Shown here in pieces: positions 35,180 to 38,682 of a DNA stretch of 38,682 nucleotides (positions are counted from its first letter, which is position 1; each line of letters starts with the position of its first letter). Below the pieces are notes generated by a model, which was not told where the DNA came from, searched no databases, and worked only from the letters and a program-made list of their open reading frames with translations. Source of the stretch: a virus; IMG/VR virus record IMGVR_UViG_3300049043_000191, positions 1 through 38,682 of that record. One strand, 5' to 3'. The position numbers and the translations under genes were made by a program.

Positions 35180-35419
35180 CTAGAGTTTGTCTCTTTCGTT
35201 CGAGAGAAGTTCCCTCAGTATTTCCAACACAAGCGTGTTCAGAGGATCGGCAGTCTGGAATCTGAACGGTTCGATTCGCCCGTTTTTTAAAGACCCGGCG
35301 CTGACCTTGGCGTAGACCTTGGCATAGGGGCGGGGGTTGATTTGGTAGCAAAGGGAGAAGAGCTTGTCTTTCCTGACAATTCTTTTGATGTCGTGGCTAG
35401 TCGTGAGCGTTTTGAACAT
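35180..35419 (-). CDS. Hypothetical protein after the strand switch
   Basis: 79 residues on the minus strand, intact: MFKTLTTSHDIKRIVRKDKL, FSLCYQINPRPYAKVYAKVS, AGSLKNGRIEPFRFQTADPL, then NTLVLEILRELLSNERDKL. Not recognised. It is convergent with the DUF6321 gene, only 14 bases away, with no visible terminator between. Confidence 0.5.
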   Translation of the reverse strand: MFKTLTTSHDIKRIVRKDKLFSLCYQINPRPYAKVYAKVSAGSLKNGRIEPFRFQTADPLNTLVLEILRELLSNERDKL

Positions 35420-35592
35420 AACCCCTGAGCTGGGTTAAAACATTCAACGACATGAACGCAGGATGGGGTGTGGTCTTGTCTCTTCTTCCTGCGCTACAAC
35501 TGGCAGACCAGAACACGGCACACGCAAGACCAACCGACAGAAACACGCACCGTTTTGCGGTGACTGATCTATCGCAATCTGACGAGAAGATT
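35420..35592 (-). other. Stretch with possible small lipoprotein frame
   Basis: Downstream of the glycosyltransferase stop on the minus strand, one frame contains RCVFLSVGLACAVFWSASC then SAGRRDK, which looks like a signal peptide with a lipobox-like ASC. No start codon with a ribosome binding site fits and another frame is also open. It could be an Rz1-type spannin or chance. Confidence 0.22.
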
Positions 35593-36461
35593 TTAGAAGC
35601 TCGTGACATGAAGCAAGTTCGTGGACATTACCAGTTCGGTATTAACCCCAGTTTGCCCCATGACCTCTACTTTTACGGCGTTTTAAAGAAGCTGACCTTC
35701 AAAGGCGTATGTGGCCGACATGGGCTAGGTCAACCCAAGGCGCTGCCGAGACCTTAAAGCCATGCTCACGGCTTTCTTGCAGAAGTAGTAGTCCTCAGAC
35801 AAAAGGATGTTGGACTCTTCTTCAATGCAAGTAGCAAAGAACTCATTGATGCCCTCGCCATTTTGAGGGTTCGGTATGTCCATCACATTGTTCAGATAGG
35901 TCGGCACTTTTCCGATTAGCCCCTCATAGACCTCACGCTTGATGAGCATAAAGCCAGTACCGCCATTCCAGATTTCTAGGGGTTCTCCGATAGGCACAGT
36001 CACCTCCTGGCTGGTAATCAATCAGATTGACCTCAACAAAAGCCCCTGTATGGTGTTCTAGTTCGTTGTCTGGCACTCCAGCATCCATAGCCTTGCGAAC
36101 TGTCTGCCAGTTGATTTCCTCTTGGGATAGATGCCACAGATGATGTCTTTGTTGCTCTTAGCATTGGCAGAATCTGCTCTGGGATAAAGCGGATGTCTGC
36201 GTCAATGAACATCATGTGGGTGCATTTAGACTTGAGGAAGGCGTTAGCTAGTAGGTTTCTAGCCCGTTGAATGAGAGACTCATTAAAGAGGAATGAGAAG
36301 CTCAAGTCGATGCCGTGGTTCTGAGCGAGCTTTTGAAACTGAAGGCAGCCTTGCGTAAAGAAGCCAAAGCATTGCCCACCATACATAGGTGTAGCTACAA
36401 ATATGTGTTTCTTTTCTGATATGTCTACGTTACCGACTTCTGGGATTGGGATGGTTTCCAT
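35593..36461 (-). CDS. Glycosyltransferase-like protein of aquatic phages, frameshifted
   Basis: Minus strand from ATG 36461 with AAAGGAAAC upstream: KKHIFVATPMYGGQCFGFFT, FSFLFNESLIQRARNLLANA, HMMFIDADIRFIPEQILPML. Shifts near 36148, 36090 and 36010 join parts with PIGEPLEIWNGGTGFMLIKR, FFATCIEEESNILLSEDYYF and AAPWVDLAHVGTYAFEGQLL, ending HVTSF. D-A-D-I-R is the DxD metal site of a GT-A fold; WNGGTGFMLI, SEDYYFC and HVGTYAF are acceptor and catalytic blocks. A family common in pelagiphages and cyanophages, probably modifying phage DNA, virion or host glycans. Confidence 0.78.
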
Positions 36462-36508
36462 TTGTTTCCTTTTGTTGAATGAGTGGGGCTACCCGAAACG
36501 CTGCCCTG

Positions 36509-36910
36509 TCACGTTCCTAACTGTCCTCTAGGGACTCGCCTTCGGGATGGCGGGGGGTTATTCCCCATGCAGACATGGAGTAAGCCACCCTTGATTGAGT
36601 GCCTCGTAATCATCTCTATGTGGTCAACTTGGAAGTCATCATCAAATACACCAGCGAGGTTCTGAGTGCATCTCAATACCGCTTTGATACGGTTGTCGAC
36701 GCTCGATTTCTCTCTTGTCTCTAGGGCGCAAGATAAGTGTTAGTTTCAATTTCTTATCCCCAAACTTAGGAATGTTGTTGTCTATGACTGAACTGAATGA
36801 CTGCTTCCTGCAGCTCTCTACCGTTTCTCGCCGACGACGGTTCTACCGGCGAAAGTTTCGCCAGTAGGTGTTCATCGAGGGATGGAAACGGCAGAGTGAA
36901 TGTGAGCCAT
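36509..36910 (-). CDS. RusA-family Holliday junction resolvase, frameshifted
   Basis: Minus strand. Joined frames give LPFPSL- and MNTYWR-like N-terminal strings, then KFGDKKLKLTLILRPRDKRE, then VDNRIKAVL, GVFDDDFQVDHIEMI and KGGLLHVCMGN. VDN-x-x-K-A-V-L ... GVFDDD-x-QV is the RusA catalytic pattern, whose aspartates (DN and DDD) bind magnesium. It resolves recombination or replication intermediates. The N-terminal 60 codons contain several shifts, so the start (ATG 36910) is approximate. Confidence 0.75.
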
Positions 36911-36989
36911 CAAAAGGGTAACGTCGCGATTGCCCGTATGCGGTTGACCTCTCTAGGGTACTTGCTGCCTTTGCTTGTTCCAGTCAGGG
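36911..36989. other. Gap between RusA and upstream minus-strand gene
   Basis: Short frames only (for example NRIRAIATLPF on the minus strand). It may hold the broken start of the RusA gene or a tiny ORF; nothing supported. Confidence 0.3.
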
Positions 36990-37134
36990 TCAGCTTATCT
37001 TCATGTTGAAGTATGGACCATAGCCAGCGTCATTTTGCCAAGCACCGAAGTTGATTACCTCGCCCTCTGTAACAGGTACGTGCCCTTGCAGTCTGGCTCT
37101 GTCGGAGCTTCTTCTTAGTAGCGTGCTTAATCAT
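36990..37134 (-). CDS. Small protein, frameshifted
   Basis: Starts MIKHATKKK at an ATG that overlaps the upstream stop (ATGA), then after a shift near 37100 reads HVPVTEGEVINFGAWQNDAG and YGPYFNMKIS to TGA at 36990. About 48 residues. The basic start and aromatic-rich end are unlike any family I know. In the recombination module. Confidence 0.4.
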
Positions 37135-37432
37135 TCTGCCTTTTGAAGTTCTCGCGGAACAAGGGTTGCTTCTCTTTGGTTTGTCGATCCGCATACATAG
37201 CGTGCGTATTCCTTTCCATTTTCTTTGACCATTGTTGTGTGGATTGGGCGTTCCGTTGTTTGCGAAGACTATTCGATACTGGGCTGCAAGCCTGAAACTG
37301 CCATAGTGTTGTAGTGCGTCCATCGGAGCGCCAGTGAGCCGTATGATTTGTGCAAGTGATTCAAAATATTTGCTCGTCTGGCTTCCATGTCGGCACACGA
37401 ACTGGGACGCTGCCGACTTTGGGGCTAGACAT
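37131..37432 (-). CDS. Helix-turn-helix protein (HTH_55-like), frameshifted
   Basis: Minus strand from ATG 37432 (MSSPKVGSV); after a shift near 37375 it reads QTSKYFESLAQIIRLTGAPM, DALQHYGSFRLAAQYRIV; after a shift near 37265 HTTMVKENGKEYARYVCGST. A-P-M-D-A-L-x-x-Y-G-S-F-R-L-A-A-Q-Y-R-I followed by a basic beta-hairpin (GKEYARY) is the PF14090-type HTH of short phage DNA-binding proteins. Likely binds DNA in the recombination/replication module. Overlaps RecT upstream and the small gene downstream. Confidence 0.6.
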
Positions 37433-38213
37433 TTACCCCCGCCTTGGCTAACTCCCCACGAATCTATTTTGTCAAAGCTGACAAACTTCTCTGTAACCGA
37501 CTGGTTTGCTTCAGCAAGGGCAGCAATCTTCTCTGTGCGTTGCTCATCGTTGAGCTTAGTGGACTGCATGACCTTGGATGCCATTTGGGTGTAGGCGGTT
37601 ATCCATGCGTCGTACTGTCAAAAGAGGCGTATACCGAGCCGTCAGGGAGAATCAAGGGGTAGTCACCTGTCGGGGCTTCTATGCTCTCTACGGGGCTTCT
37701 AACCTCTTCCACCATGCCCATGTGCTTCGGAGCTGGTGAATCAAAGTCTTGCACCTCTTCAACCGCATAGTGTCCAAGGATACAAGCAGGGTAGATGGAG
37801 CGAACAGCCCTAGAGATAACCCTAGCTCTGAGCATATCTTCGGCAACGAGACCAGCCACTACCCTCGCTGTAAATGCCAGCCTGTTTAGCCATCTCGATA
37901 GTCCACTCGACTTGCAGAGTCCCTCCCTGTGGGTGCTTGAAAGTCCCGACAACCTTCTTGGGTGACACCTCGTCCCATTGGACTGAGCCACCAGAGAGTT
38001 GGAAACGGGCTAGGATTGCTTGAGACTTAAGAGCTGGTCTGCCTTGGATGATGTCGTATTCTTGAACGACATAGGCAGGGTGCTTGTTCTCAGCCTGTGC
38101 GACAAGCATGACAGCCATGACTTGCTCTTTGGTTTTGAAACCCATAAAAGCCAGCTTTCGACGATGCTCTCAGCCATGACAGCCATGTCGGTTACGGTTA
38201 CTAGATTGCTCAT
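37425..38213 (-). CDS. RecT-like single-strand annealing protein, frameshifted
   Basis: Minus strand from ATG 38213 with GGAG eight bases upstream: VTVTDMAVMAESIVES, MGFKTKEQVMAVMLVAQAEN, KHPAYVVQEYDIIQGRPALK, ILARFQLSGGSVQWDEVSP, VEWTIEMAKQAGIY, then MLRARVISRAVRSIYPACIL, GHYAVEEVQDFD. The order (RPALKSQAILARFQLSGG, then MA-QAG, then MLRAR-ISRAVR-x-YP) is the RecT/Redbeta-like annealase family used in phage recombination. A Lys-rich C-terminus follows with MASKVMQSTKLNDEQRTEKI and, after a last shift, LAKAGVNV. About 260 residues. Shifts near 38165, 37870, 37725 and 37622. Confidence 0.78.
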
Positions 38214-38295
38214 GTATAGTTTCTCCACGATGGTTAGTGAATAGGTCTACGACTGAGGATGGCTGCCATGACGTAGATTGCTAGGTCTTGGGCTG

Positions 38296-38579
38296 TCACG
38301 CGTCCCTCGCCTTCATCATTTCGTGCTGGCCCATCTGTGCCAGCTGCATCGACACAACTTGTTCTGGCGTCAAGCGGTCTTCAGGAAATCTGCCGGGATA
38401 CGTCTTCGCGTTGAATCATGGGCTTGCATAGCCTTGGCTGCGATGTAGTCTCTCAGCGTCATGCCACGAGTCTTGAGTGCCAGTCTTGGGGTCATGTGAC
38501 CGCTAAGGAAATGCGTACATCTTTCTGCCTTCCTGCCCCGGGCTTTGCCTTTGGCGTTCCGTCCACCTTCATAGCCCAC
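38296..38579 (-). CDS. Partial phage gene at the window end, frameshifted
   Basis: Minus strand, frames joined: KDSRGMTLRDYIAA-like reading TRGMTLRDYIAAKAMQAH, then after shifts MIQREDVSRQI and TPEQVVSMQLAQMGQHEMMK, then ARDA and TGA at 38296. GMTLRDYIAAKAMQA is a widespread short phage protein signature; function unknown. A tiny frame (GTG at 38299, TAQDLAIYVMAAIL) overlaps its stop. The 5' end beyond 38579 is unclear. Confidence 0.48.
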
Positions 38580-38682
38580 ACCGCGCTGCCTCTGAGGCGT
38601 TGGCTATGCGAGTTTCCAGTTGCATCAGCAAGCAGGCTGCTCAAGCACGTGCAACACGCACGCGCTAGTAATGTTTACCTCT
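38580..38682. other. Window end with possible adapter-like strings
   Basis: No gene is seen. agcacgtgcaacacgcacg and aatgtttacctct at the very end weakly resemble the adapter complement followed by the start of the forward adapter. If real, the contig ends at another junction. Confidence 0.25.

Noticed and set aside
35452-35757. A 101-codon plus-strand ORF near the strand switch
   Set aside because: It is antisense to the C-terminal half of the glycosyltransferase, whose HVGTYAFEG and later residues continue on the minus strand down to 35593.
9472-38682. tRNA genes, integrase, repressor, diversity-generating retroelement or anti-defence cluster
   Set aside because: I looked for their sequence signs on both strands and saw none; the region is structural, lysis and recombination genes.

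Overview
This window is not one replicon. It reads as a concatemer of unrelated DNA inserts, joined end to end by degraded copies of what matches my memory of the Oxford Nanopore ligation adapter (core gttacgtattgct and its complement agcaatacgtaactgaac). Base composition and coding content change at each clear adapter. Most genes are broken by single-base indels, as in uncorrected long-read sequence. The sample looks environmental, probably freshwater: green-alga-like DNA, a high-GC bacterium and the DNA of a tailed phage sit side by side.

Layout. 1 to about 3170 is repeat-rich, intron-rich-looking eukaryotic DNA (CAG/CTG runs, a dispersed CCAGGTCA word, two related exon-like stretches), most like a volvocine green alga; I support no complete gene there. 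3198-3452 is a short unidentified insert. 3479-3918 is AT-rich and carries two small phage-like gene remnants on the minus strand. 3963-4477, 4520-4754 and 4790-5151 are short inserts of unknown origin. 5191 to about 8835 is high-GC bacterial DNA with a BtpA-family gene cut at its 5' end by the adapter, a GT4 glycosyltransferase and a complete IS1182-like element bounded by 25-bp inverted repeats (7219-8755). About 8862-9443 is another unidentified insert.

9472-38682 is about 29 kb of one tailed-phage genome. On the plus strand it runs through small early genes, large terminase, a DUF5672 glycosyltransferase-like gene, portal, scaffold, major capsid protein, decoration proteins, head-tail adaptor, tail hub, fibres, a triplicated glycine-rich adhesin, probable ejection proteins, and a lysis cassette (GTA-type 3TM holin, M15 peptidase endolysin), ending with a DUF6321 protein. 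From 35180 rightward the genes are on the minus strand: a glycosyltransferase, a RusA resolvase, small proteins including an HTH protein, and a RecT-like annealase. The portal, adaptor and hub arrangement suggests P22-like, short-tailed virion architecture. Many small genes resemble those of aquatic cyanophages and pelagiphages. No polymerase, primase, helicase, integrase or repressor is seen, so the genome is partial.

In the phage, genes are tightly packed with stop/start overlaps (TAATG, ATGA) and good Shine-Dalgarno sites. Packaging and head genes come first, then adsorption and ejection, then lysis; the opposite strand carries recombination. From 17140 to 26456 reading frames are essentially intact, while both sides have frequent frameshifts. 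I saw no new multi-gene defence system. The most unusual biological points are the phage glycosyltransferase-like gene between terminase and portal, the modular glycine-rich adhesin, the paralogous YITPG proteins and the tiny basic ORFs after the portal.
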